Position numbers and translations under genes: made by a program
Shown: positions 1 to 12,200 of the stretch, one piece after another
Position numbering within the stretch: position 1 is the first letter of the stretch
How the letters are laid out: each line of letters begins with the position of its first letter
The notes under the pieces: model-generated
Seen by the model: only the letters and a program-made list of their open reading frames with translations
Databases searched by the model: none
Told to the model about the DNA's origin: nothing
Virus record (IMG/VR): IMGVR_UViG_3300020468_000085
Span: 1 to 22,339 of that record
Length of the DNA: 22,339 nucleotides
From: a virus
Reading direction: 5' to 3' (one strand)

Positions 1-19
1 TCAATTCTCGGTAGTCCTA
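1..19 (+). tRNA. 3' end of a tRNA cut by the window edge (isotype unknown)
   Basis: The first 19 bases fit the 3' end of a tRNA. Bases 1-6 (TCAATT) match the T-loop after its first T, 7-11 (CTCGG) the 3' half of the T-stem, 12-18 (TAGTCCT) the 3' acceptor strand, and A19 the discriminator. The C directly after the loop is the conserved C61. A complete tRNA begins four bases later, which suits a tight tRNA cluster. The 5' part and anticodon lie outside the window, so the pairing partners cannot be checked and no amino acid can be assigned. No CCA is encoded. Confidence 0.55.
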
Positions 20-23
20 TATT

Positions 24-98
24 GACTCAATAGCTCAGTTGGAGTAGAGCAACTGCCTTCTAAGCAGTCGGTCGTAGGTTCGAGTCCTACTTGAGTCG
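24..98 (+). tRNA. tRNA-Arg (anticodon UCU)
   Basis: A full cloverleaf folds by eye. The acceptor GACTCAA (24-30) pairs with TTGAGTC (91-97). The D-arm has GCTC/GAGC (33-36, 47-50). The anticodon stem ACTGC/GCAGT (52-56, 64-68) encloses loop CTTCTAA with anticodon TCT at 59-61. The T-arm is GTAGG/CCTAC around TTCGAGT (74-90). The discriminator is G98 and CCA is not encoded, so the 3' end must be completed by a nucleotidyltransferase. It reads AGA (and possibly AGG), a codon used often in the AT-rich genes downstream. It lies 3 bases before the next tRNA. Confidence 0.95.
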
Positions 99-101
99 TT
101 C

Positions 102-174
102 GGGAGTGTAGTCCAACGGCAGAGACAGGAGACTTAAAATCTCTACAGTGTGGGTTCAAATCCCACCACTCCTA
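102..174 (+). tRNA. tRNA-Leu (anticodon UAA), class I-sized, short variable loop
   Basis: The acceptor GGGAGTG (102-108) pairs with CACTCCT (167-173), including one G-U pair, and the discriminator is A174. The anticodon stem GGAGA/TCTCT (128-132, 140-144) encloses CTTAAAA with anticodon TAA at 135-137, reading the Leu codon UUA. The T-arm is GTGGG/CCCAC around TTCAAAT (150-166). The D-arm has a three-pair stem (GTC 111-113, GAC 124-126) with a large GG-containing loop, and the discriminator is A; both are usual in bacterial tRNA-Leu. The oddity is the variable region, only five bases (145-149) where bacterial tRNA-Leu has a long arm. It also lacks the group I intron common in cyanobacterial tRNA-Leu(UAA). 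Isotype is inferred from the anticodon and D-arm; aminoacylation is not shown by sequence. Confidence 0.85.
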
Positions 175-287
175 TTTTTTTGTCTAGGTTAAAATCACAT
201 AGATGTGAATTCCTTAGAACCCAAGCGTAATCAAGGTTTTACTTGTATAAATAATCTGAGCACCAACAATATTAAGCTGGATCAGAT
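175..287 (+). other. Intergenic leader between the tRNA cluster and the giant gene
   Basis: A run of seven T (175-181) follows the last tRNA. A short perfect inverted repeat, TCACA (195-199) and TGTGA (204-208) around TAGA, could form a five-pair hairpin. It is not followed by a T-run, so it is not a convincing intrinsic terminator. The late promoter word at 246-253 lies downstream. The only ribosome-binding candidate before the ATG at 288 is a weak GGA at 279-281, six bases upstream. No small ORF is convincing here. Confidence 0.5.
246..253 (+). promoter_or_regulatory. T4-type late promoter, TATAAATA
   Basis: The octamer is an exact match to the T4 late-promoter consensus, which is recognised by the phage late sigma factor gp55 with its co-activators. 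By analogy with T4, transcription would start about six bases downstream, near 259, giving a leader of about 29 bases before the ATG at 288. Its location in the only sizeable gap between the tRNAs and the long run of structural genes supports a real function. I found no other exact copy in the window. Confidence 0.85.
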
Positions 288-3200
288 ATGGCTTTGACAA
301 GACTGGATAATCTTATTAGTTCGAAGACTGGTAAGTATTTGTACGTCTCTCCTGACGACTTTAACGCAACAGATGAAATTAATAATAGAGGTAATTCCCC
401 TATTAGACCGTTTAGGTCAATTCAGAGAGCATTTCTAGAGATTTCGAGATTCTCTTATCAACCTGGACCAGATAACGACAGGTTTGACCAGTTTACTGTC
501 ATGGTTATGCCAGGTAAACACTATGTTGATAACAGACCAGGTCTTGCCACTGCTGACGGAATTGATGCTTTCCAGTTTGATCAAGCACTTAATGAATGGA
601 TTGACAACTCCAATTTAGATATTGGTGATCCTAACAACTGTCTTTATAAGTTTAACAACACTGAGGGTGGTGCTATTATCCCTCGTGGTTCTTCGATTAT
701 TGGTTATGACTTACGTAGAACATCAGTTCATCCACTGTTTGTTCCTGATCCTGCTGATAGGTTAGAACCAAGATCTGCTATATTCAATGTTACTGGTGGT
801 TGTTACTTCTGGCAGTTCACTATCAGAGATGGTGATTTAGAGCCTGCGTCACCATTGTATGACAATACTGACGGAATTGGTAAAGTTTATTATCAAAATG
901 GTGATTGGACTGCAAAAGCTGTACCAAACTTCTCTCACCACAAACTGACTGTTTTTGAGTATGCAGACAAAGAAGAATTAGGTCTGTACTACCAGAAAGT
1001 CGCTAAAGCATTTTCACAATATCAACCAACAATTGATGATCCAGGTGAATTCGGTGATAGAATTCAGGAGACTAGAATTGTTGGACCTCTCTCAGACATT
1101 CGTTCTGTTGAGACTATTAAACTTACAGATTCCTCACCAGCAGGAACTATTAATGTTGAAGTAACATCCAAAGTTAATCATGGATACTTCAAGAACCAGT
1201 TTGTTGCTATTGAAAACAACGGTCTGGATGAGCAACTTAACGGTGTATTCACTATTTCTGAGATTGATTTAGTTGATCAACGTAAGTTCTCCTATAATAT
1301 ACCAGGAACTGTTGCTGCTCTTGGTACTAGTGCATCTTTAATAAGTGGCACAACTTACACTACATCAAATGGTTTAGATTCTAATGCTGTAGTTAAGGCA
1401 GAGGTTGACTCTGTTGAATCTGCATCACCATACGTATTCAACTGCTCCATCAGATCTACATGGGGTATTTGTGGTATCTGGGCAAATGGTTTGAAAGCCA
1501 CTGGTTTCAAATCAATGGTTATCGCTCAGTATACTGGTGTATCTCTACAGAAAGACGATAGAGCATTCATCAGATACGATGAGTTTACAAACACATTCAA
1601 CCAAGCATCATTAAAAGATGCGTTTGCTACAACACCTTACCACACTAAGGGTGATGCATTCTTCAAAGATGATTGGAGAAACTTCCACGTTCGTGCTTCA
1701 GAAGATTCATTCATTCAGTGTGTTAGTATCTTCGCTGTTGGTTTCGCTGATCACTTCCTAATGGAAAGTGGTGGTGACATGTCTATCACCAACTCTAATA
1801 GTAACTTCGGTAATACATCATTACATGCTATTGGTCATAAAGGATTTGCATTCAACCAAGATAAGGGTGGATACATTGATGCTATTATACCACCAAAAGT
1901 TGTTGCTGAAATAGGAAATACTAAGAGACAGTCTTACTATACTATTGATGTTCAAGCATCTAACGATCAAGCAAACCATACCAAAATATATCTTGGTGAT
2001 GATAATGCTTATATTCCAACTGAAAGACCTGCTGCTACTATAGGTGGTTATCGTATTGGTGCAAAGTCTGACGAAAAATTATATGTAAAATTAGCACCAA
2101 GAACTACAGGTGGTAATAGTGAATTTAATGCAACACTTTCACCTAATGGATTCCAGAAGTTTGTTGCTGCTCCAGATATTTTAAATCCTTCTGCTGCTCA
2201 AGTTAATAATAAATCACAAGATGCTGCTAATTTAATTGAAGCAAACAAAGAATTTATTGCATTTGAAGCATATGGTTACATTACTGCAAAGTATCCAGCA
2301 TTACTTGTCAAACAAAGCATTGAAATTGTTAAGTGTCGCCGTGATATTGGTTACTTACTTGATGCTACTATTCAAGACTTACGACTTGGTGGAAATATTA
2401 ATACTATTCAGGCAGCTGAATCCTATTATGTAAAATCTGGTGGTGTTGAAAATCTAACTTACATTAATAATGAACTTAATGAAACACTAGAAGGTTACTT
2501 CTATGCAAGAGATCTAGCAATTGCTGCATTACGCAACTACTCATATAAACGTACTGGTGTAGAAACAACTGCTGGTAATTCTATCATCAAGGTTGGTGAT
2601 AGCAGTGGTATCGTACCAGGTATGACTGTTGCTGACTATGCACCTAGTGAGTTTGAGAATGCACAAGGAACTCAAACAAATGATCTTAAGACTGGTGCTA
2701 CTAGACCAGCACAACCTGTCATTCCTGACAATACATTTGTTAAGCGTATTGTTGATGCTACAACAGTTGAACTTGGTCAAGTAGCAACAACAAGTGTTAA
2801 GCAAGTAGTAGCAGATCGTAATGGTGATGCTCGTAACTTGATTCTTGCTAATAAGACATTCATTGCTACTGAAGCATATGAAAGAATGCTTCTTGATTAT
2901 CCTAACTATACACCTTCTACTGGTTACAATGCAACTACAGGTAAAGCAAAGTGCATTGATGATTTAGAGAAAGCAATTGTTGCAGTCTCTGAAAACACTG
3001 CTTATGGTGGTAATGCTGATACATGGGATGCTGCATACTATTATGATAGTGGTGCTGTACAAGATCTAGCAGCGAAGAAAGATGAAACTATTACAGCATT
3101 CAACTACTGTAAAGACATGGCTATTCAAGTCATGCGTAAAGAGAATGTATTCATCTATGGTACACATGGTTTAACACAGTCTAGTGTTACTTCTAATGAT

Positions 3201-6200
3201 CCTGTTACATCAGAGTCAGCAGAATTAGTAAATGATAGGAATGGTGATGCTCGTAACTTAATTCTTGCTAACAAAGAATTGATTGCACAGGAAGCTGTTC
3301 AAAGAATGATTCTGCATTCATCTACAGAACAGTTCACACCTACTGGTGCAGTATATGATCCTACTAGTGGTGATTTAACTCTTACCATATCACAGCATGG
3401 TTTAACTGGTGCTGATTCTTATACTGTAGCAGATGCAGATTATATACCTACTACTGGTGTTCTAACACTTACTATTGCTAATCATAACTTTGGTAATGGT
3501 GAGAGAGTTAAGATTGATGATGGATCATTAGTCTTTACATGCACTCAAGGTGCTGGTGAACATGCTTACCCAAGAGCAACTGACCCTGTAAGTAATAAGT
3601 GGTTGGTAATTTCTAATGTAACTACTAATACATTTGATGTTCATGTTGGTGATACTATTGATGGTAACTATGTACATACATTTGTATCAGCATCTTCTGG
3701 AACAAATAATCTTAAGAGAGCAGCAGATAGCGTAAGATTTGACTATAATTCATTTAAATTTACTTGTGCTATGGATGCTTCTGAAGAGAAGTCATATCCT
3801 CGTGTTGGTGATCCTGCTGGTGGTACAGTTCTACCTGTTGGTACAACAACTGCTGATAGTATAACACTTAGTGTTGGTAAGTCTTTAATTGTCAATTATG
3901 ATGTTAGCACTGCTGATTATAATCCAAATACAGGTGACTTAACACTTGACATTGGTGCTCACAATCTTAATGTAGGAACAAGCATCAAGATTCCTAATGA
4001 TTCGTTATCATTCAAATGTGCTAAGGATAATTTCGTTGCAACTAAAACATATCCTCGTGCTGGTGTTGATCCTTATGCTGACAAAGCAATTAAGATTACT
4101 AAGGTTGGATCTTCTTTCCACACAGCATCTGATGCAGATTACGATCCTGCAACTGGTAACCTTGACATAACAATTAACTCTCATGGATTCACTAATGGTC
4201 AGAGAGTTAGACTTGCAGACGATGCACTAACATTTACATGTGCAATGGATAACTATGCTACAGAGCATTCTTATCCAAGAAAAGGTGATCCTGCAAGTGG
4301 TGAGTTCTTAACTGTTTCTAATGTAACTACTAATCAGTTTAGAGTTAATGTTGGAATCGCTGGTGCTGCACAACAGTTTACACCTACCAATGGTACATAT
4401 GATTCTGCTAGTGGAGAGTTAACTCTTACTATTGCTGGTCATGGTTTGAATGTTGGTGAAGGTGTCGTTATTGAAGATAACTCATTGGCATTTACTTGTA
4501 CAATGGATGGTAATGATACTGCCAAGACATATCCTCGTACTAATAAGGATAATGCTTCTTCCAGATCTCTTTCTGTTGTTTCAAAAACAACTGATACCAT
4601 TACAGTTAATGTTGGTAATGCTGGAGATAATAAGTATTTCCAACCTTCTACTGGTACTTACAATGCAGCAACAGGTGCTTTAGAACTTAACATTGGACAG
4701 CATGGTCTTGCTACTGGTTCTAACATCGTACTGAAAGATAATTCAATCAGATTTACATGTGATAAAGACGGTGGTAATCAGATAGAAAGTTATCCTCGTC
4801 CAGGTGTTGACCCATTCGCAGGTAAGTCTATTGAAATTACTGACGTAGCATATTCAGAACAAACTGCTACTGATGCAACATATAATCCTCACAATGGTGA
4901 TTTAGAAATTACTGTTGCAAGTCATGGATTTACAGGACCACAAGAGTTTACACCTTTAGTCTCAGCATTAACTACATATGATCCTGCAACTGGTGTTCTA
5001 ACACTTAACATTCCTAACCACGGACTAACAGATGGTGAGTACATCAGAATTAAGGATGGTGCAATATCATTTACATGTACTAAGGATAGTGATACTCAAG
5101 CATATGCATATCCAAGAGCAACTGACCCTGCAAGTGGTAAGAACCTAGTTATTAGTAACGCACAACAGAGTACATTTGATGTCAATGTTGGTGTTGCTAC
5201 TGGTCTTGGACAATATGTACACACAGTCACAGATGTTGTAACTGGTGGTGTAACTTCTGGTGGTGATTATATACAAATAGCAGATAATTCTTTAAGTTTC
5301 ACATGCGATCTAGATCCTAGTGCTTCTGCTAAATCATATCCTCGTACTGGATTTGATCTTCCAAGTGGAAGATGGTTGCAGATCAGATCTATGACTGCAA
5401 ATACATTTGTAGTTAACGTTGGTAAGTCTTCTAATCTATCAACACATACAGCAAATACTGCTGGTTTTGTTGCTAATGGTATTAGAAAGCAGACAGGTGT
5501 AATTACAGTTAATGTTGGTTTTGATAGCAATGCTGCTAATCAATACACACATACATGGAGTAGTGCTCTTGCTGATGCTGTTGAGTTTGTACCACAGTCT
5601 ACACATACATGGGCTGCTTCACAACCTAATATAACAAACGCAGTCAAGCATACTCCTAACGCAGCTCATACATTCAAGAGATGTGCAACTGGTGGTATCG
5701 CTAGACAAAATGGTACTATCACAGTTAACGTTGGTGTTGGAGCTCCAGCAGATCGTTACACACATACATGGACAGGTGGCACTGCAACTGGTGCTGTAGT
5801 CAGTGGTGGTAACTATACTCATGCATGGGTATCAAGTGAACCTAACTCTGTACATAAAGTATTCTCTATTGCTGGCAATAGAAACTATCATGATCAAGAT
5901 TGTGTAGATGATACAGTAGATGTATTGGAAGCAATCGCAGATAACGTAGCATACGGTGGTAACGATAAGACATGGGATGCTGCTTATTCGTATAAGACTG
6001 GTGCTCACGTTGCTGGTGAGGAGACTGAAACTAATGAAGTCTTCCGTCATGCTAAGGAGATGGCTGGTCAGGTTATTAAGAACCAAAAGATTTTAAGAAT
6101 AGCATCTCATATTGATCAGGTATATGATACCACAATCACTGAGGATAATCCAACATCTGTTGATAATAAATCTGGTGATGCATACAATCTATTGATTGCA

Positions 6201-9200
6201 AACGCACAACTCATTGCTCATGAAGCATATGACAGAATGATCTTTGAGTTCCCAGACTTTACACCTCCAACTGGTAACCCACAAGATTGTAAGGATGACA
6301 TTAAAGATTTCGTTGTTGAACTTGCTCATAACGTAGGGTTTGGTGGTAATGATAGAACATGGGACATGTCAAACTTATATGTCTCAGGTGCTCATGTTGT
6401 TGGTGAAGAACCACAAACACTCAAGGCATTTGAAGATGCTAAGGAGTTGATGGTTCAGGTAGCAAGGAATGAGAAAGTTCTTATCAGTGGATCACATGGT
6501 AAGACTCAAACATTCTATACTGGTACTACTGATCCTTCAATTCCAGTTAACAATAAGGTAATTGATGCAAGCAATTTGGCAATTGCCAATAAAAATTTCG
6601 TGGCAGAAATTGCTCTAGGAAGGATGCTTGCACAGTATTCTAACTATATCTCACCACAAGGTTACACTACTGCTGATTGTCTTGATGATCTTAAGGATGT
6701 AGTAGATGTTGTAGCACATAACTTAGCATACGGTGGTAATGATCGTGTATGGGATGCTGCACTATTATACAACGCTGGTGCTCATGCTGCTGGATCAGAA
6801 AATGAAACGATCTATGCATTCAATCAAGTTCGTGACATTCTTAGACAAGTAATTATTAATGAAGCGGTTACAGTTGGTGGTCATACATCATTAACTCAAT
6901 CAACAGATACATCAATTACAAATGGTGTTGCTAATGGTGATTGTGATGATGCAAAGGCAACTATTACTACACTCGTTGGTATTTTAACTAATACTATCAA
7001 TACACCATCTTCACTTTATAGTATTACTCGTACTGAGTCTTCAACTAAGTGTGTCGCTGTTGTATCTACAATCAATACATTATACACAATAGTTAAGAAT
7101 TCTATTACAACTCCTGAGAGTCTTAAGAGTGTAACTAGAACAGTATCAGGTGGTAAGTGTGATAACATCAAGTCTACCATTGATACACTGTTTACTATTC
7201 TTACTAACACTGTTGCTAATGGATCTTCTCTTGATTCTGTATCAAGAAATATCTCTAATGGTCCTTGTCAGGAAGTTGCTTCAACAATTACTACATTGTT
7301 TAGTATTCTTACCAATACAATTAATACTACTGGATACTTAGATACAATTGATAAGACAGATATTCCTCTTGGATTAACATTAGGTCAGTCTGTTAATGCT
7401 AATTCAACAACTAGTGATTCTTATCTATGGTTTGAATGGCCAACATCAGGTGGAATTGCTGACACAGGTATCTACACAGATAAGAAACCAGTTATTGATG
7501 CATTCTTCAATAATGATCCTGCTAACATTTCTAATCAAGATACAAGTTATCCTGAGTGTGCTAACGAAGCAACTGCTGTACGCCAATACTTTACTAATAT
7601 TGCTACAATTATACAGTCTGGTTTAGGAACTGTTACTAGAAACGAACCTGTATCTTCTTCTGCATTATCCAGAAGAGCAACTATCTTTACACTTACAGAT
7701 CCATCTAAAGCACCAGCAAATCAATCTGATCCACATAAGTTAGAGACAGGAACACCAGTAAGACTTGTTCCTCGTCCTAAGTCAGGTGTAACAGTTGATA
7801 AGAGAAATGTTAGACTTCCAAATGGATTTAAAACTAACGAAGAATACTATGTAATTGCACCAGGTAGAGAAACAAATCCACAAGATTTCTCTGCTACAAC
7901 ATCATTTAATGGATTACAACAAGATGTATTAATGCTTGCAAGCAGTAAGGAAAATGCTGCTGCTGGTATCTATCTACACTCACAAGAAGTAAGTGGTATC
8001 CATCCAGATGTAGAAATTGATTTGTATCAATTTACTATTGATGATAGTTATGATCTACATCAATATGCTTGTACATTAGTAAGCAATGGTATACAAACTG
8101 ATGTATCTCACATCTTTGATTTACCAAAAGCAAATGTACCTGAAGGTCATCCAATATTCTTCAGAGCAGAGATTGGTAAAGACATGCCTACTGTTGGTGG
8201 TACTGATGCTAATGACCCTGCTGTTACAGTACAAAGTGGTACTGATATTGGTAAACTAAGAGGAGACAAAGAATTCTTTGCAAGGTATATTACACCTAAA
8301 GTATTTAAAATTTATAGAACACATGCTGATGCTATCAATGATGTAAATTCTATTGATCTTACTACTTCTACTAATATTGGTTTTAATGTATTTGCTAACA
8401 AGCGTACATCACCAATGCGTTTTGATCCTAGTTACACCAACTCACAAGTATCAGATAAAGGTAAGTGGTTCGTACAAGTAGAACCTAATTCTAGTGGAGC
8501 ACCTGCATCATCACAAGAGATTCTTGCAAGACTTCATGATGTTGAGTATAACGATGCATCTGGTAATACTAAGACTAATGATACTTGGTATACTCGTCTG
8601 AAGGATGATAGAACTGCTGATGATCGTATCTATCGTTTACGTTATGTAATTCCTAGCTACCTTAAATCAGTTCGTGATCCTCTAAATGGATTTACGATCA
8701 AGATGAGGAAGGATGAAACAAGAAAACTTCTTCCACAAAGAATTGTTCTTAAACCTGCTTCAGGTAATGCAGTAACTAAAGCAATCTTTAACAATACTAC
8801 TGATAGTGGTCAGGCTAATGAAATCATTGGTATGACATCTGCTCAGTTTGCTAATCCTGGTGGTAATCAAAATGCTCTTGATGTATCTAAGAGATATGAT
8901 CCATACAAGAAAGATTTAACTGGTGGTGGTAAAGAATATCAGGCATATATTAGAACTGATTCTAAGATCCAAGCAACTATTCAATCTGGTAGATATTTTG
9001 TTGATGCTGTAAGTGGTGATGAACTACTTGAATTGACAGTATTTGATCCTGAAATTGATTCTCAAGTACCTGCATTAAAGAATGAAACATTAACTACAGT
9101 TAAGATAACTGCACCTCAAGGAGGCACATTTATTTCTAATACTGCCAACCCTGTAACAGGTTACTTCCAGAATACAAAAGTAGAATGGGATGGTAATGAT

Positions 9201-12200
9201 AAGGGTACTGGTTATATTCATGCTGCTCTCAATGTTCCTGGAACTACAGAATGGCATTTGATTCTAAAAGGTATTACAGGAACATTAGATTATAGTTCTA
9301 CTGAAGACAATAGATTTACACAGACACAAACTAATGCAGTTGTATTTGCAGATCAACTTGCTGATCCTGATGATGGTAAATCATTAGAACTCAAAGAACT
9401 TATCCGTAAGGGTTACCCTGAGTACTACTATAAAGAGAAGTCATCTAATGTTTATACATTGACTGCTGGTGATACTATTACAGACCAAGCAGGTAATCAA
9501 TACTATATTGCATCTGTAAATGATTCTGGTGAAATTGATGACACATTCTATATCTTTGATGTGGAAGAGATACAAAGACGTATCTTTGAACAGCAAGATG
9601 GTATCTTCTATCTAACTGCTATCCGTGGTAATGTTTCACCATTCCCAACTGGTGCTGGTAACTTAGGTAACTTTAGAAACTTTAAGTTCTCTCAACCAAT
9701 CAGTAAACTATATCCATTAAACTATAAGAACGATCCAGTATGGTTCAAACAGTTAGATCCTAACCTTGTTGATCCACCAGCAACATACTCTGCTGCTGAT
9801 AACTACGTTCATGGTTTGGTTACTGTTAACGACTTCAAGAATTCAATTACTAAAGAAGGTATTATTGATTTCTTACAAACACCATCACTTAATCTTAACA
9901 CTTATACTGGTGACAATTTAATACAGGCACAGACTGGCAATGCTGCATCAGGATCTGAAGATCGTAAGATTCCTATCGCTGGTGACAACACAGTTGTTGT
10001 TGATCAGAGACTGTATGTTGAACTTCGTAGACCATCTATTGCACGTGCTGGTAACCATACGTTTGAATACCTTGGTTTTGGTCCAGGTAACTACTCAACT
10101 GGTTTACCTGCAAGACAAGAAGTCATACTAACTGTAGAGCAAGACTTCTATGCACAGTCTAAGAAACAGGATGGTGGTTTAGTATTCTACACTGGTCTTA
10201 ACTCTAATGGTGACCTATACATTGGTAACCGTAAGATTGATGCTATCACTGGTGAGGAAGTATTCCTAGAGTCTGCAACATTAGTTGACTCTGAAGATCC
10301 AGACGATATCATTGATAGTCTTGTTACTACATTTGACACCCCTGTAACATTCAACCAAAATATTACAGTTAATGGTGGTGATGATGGTAAGTTAGTTAAT
10401 ACATTCAACTCACCAGTAACTGTAAACGTTGCTAGTGGTTTAGGATTAACTTCATTCAGAGTTCTCTCTACTGTAAATCCAAACGCCACACCTGTGGGTG
10501 ATGATGAGACACTTGATAGATCGTCACAGCAAGGTAATTCAGTAACTAATGGTGACATTGTTCTTAATAAGAACATGATTGCTGCTTCTGTATTCCAGTT
10601 CAACCCACGTGGTTCTAATGGATTTGCACAAGGTTATAAGATTCAAAACCATGTTGTAGGAACCGAAGGTTCAAATGCAACTCCTTCACAGAGTGCAACT
10701 GCTAAAGATTACTTTGATTCAGCACAGGTAGTACGTTATGGTACTAATGGTGCTCTACCTATACCTGGCGATATTCTTCTTAAGGGTGATAGTGTTGGTG
10801 CATCTGGTTCTATCGGTTGGATCTATGCTAACTCTTATTACACATTAGGAGATCAAACTGCATCTAATCCAGATCAAGTATTCAATGTAGAATTTGACGG
10901 TAGTAGTCTAGTTAAGATTAACTGGAAAAATTCTAAACAGAATGGTAGTTTTGCACCTAAGATTACATCTGCAACTAAGATTAGAATCAAGAATTGTAGT
11001 CAACCAGCATTAAATGGTGTTCATGACATTGATCCTAACACATATAATGAAACCAATTCTTATATAAAAATTGTTATCGGTGCTAGTATTGTTTCAGGTC
11101 CACTTCTTTGGAACTCTGAAGTTAATGCTTCTATGGAATATTCTGACACTGCATGGAAAGAATGGGGTGTACTTGGTGGTGAAGCAATTAGAACAGAGAC
11201 TTCAGAACTAACAAATTATAAGGTTGGTATCAACACAGTTGCAAGAACTGGTGGAGTTAGTAGCACAGCATGGCAGTCGTCATTCGTTACTGATTCAACT
11301 ACACCAAAAGCAAACTTAGATGTTGATGGTAATGGTATCATCACTGGTTATAGCATTGTATATGGAACTGGAACGTTTATTGGTTTAGAGAATGCATTCT
11401 TGGTAGGTACAATGACACCTGGATTGCCAAATTCTTCTGCTATCTTACGTGTAAATGCTAAGACTAATCGTGTTGGTATTAATGTTTCTGATGATCAGAC
11501 AGCATCAACACAATTAGACAGAACACTTACCGTTAACGGTACTGGTAGATTTGCTGGTGATGTTGAGTTTGAACAGGACATTGATGTAAATGGTGGTGGT
11601 GCTGGAGTTAACAACACTGCTGAAATTAGAACAGCAATTACTGATGGAACATTTGAGTTCTTAATGAACAATGGATTTGAAGGTCAACATGACGCTTATC
11701 AAACATCTATTGGTGGTAGTAATGGATTCAAGATGGCTGGTTATGCCAAGAATATTGAATTTGGTAATGAGCAAACACTCATTCAAGAATTTGAAATTGG
11801 CAACAAATCAGCTAAGAGTTTTGTTGATCTAGGTGCTACTCCTGAAGGAGACGGTACAAATGCACATATCTCTAGGGTATCCATTGGTGGTGCATTCCTA
11901 AGCACAGAGACAGATTCTTACACACAAATTAATAACAAAGAGTTTAAGATTGCTGGTGATATTTTACTTGGTCAAGTCAAAGACAAGACTAATGGATCTA
12001 ATATTACTAGACGAGGTGCTGGTGATACATCATTCATTAGATCTACTGCTGAGAAAGTATCTTTCTTGGGAGACAACAGTGCAACAACTATAGTTGATTT
12101 TGCTACTAACGCATCGCAGTTAACAATTGCTGGTCAGGGTGGTACTACTACAATTAGAAACAATACTGTTATTGATTCTACATTAAGAGTCAATAGTGAC

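Noticed and set aside
102-174. A group I intron in the Leu(UAA) tRNA, as in many cyanobacteria.
   Set aside because: The anticodon loop is continuous and the whole cloverleaf fits in 73 bases.
24-174. tRNA genes as a prophage attachment site.
   Set aside because: No integrase is visible, and T4-like phages carry tRNA clusters as functional genes.
175-208. The T-run and hairpin as an intrinsic terminator after the tRNAs.
   Set aside because: The T-run comes before the hairpin, not after it, and the stem has only five pairs.
6936-7367. The regular 108-base periodicity as a possible CRISPR array.
   Set aside because: The units are coding, conserved at protein and not DNA level, and lack identical repeats with distinct spacers.
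10187-10603. A 138-codon open frame on the minus strand.
   Set aside because: It lies wholly inside the giant gene, opposite a coherent repeat-containing protein, and has no promoter or ribosome-binding site. Long antisense frames are expected opposite GGT, ACT and GTT-rich coding DNA.
11063-11070. TATAAAAA as an internal late promoter.
   Set aside because: One mismatch from consensus, deep inside the giant coding region and with no gene start nearby; expected by chance in AT-rich DNA.
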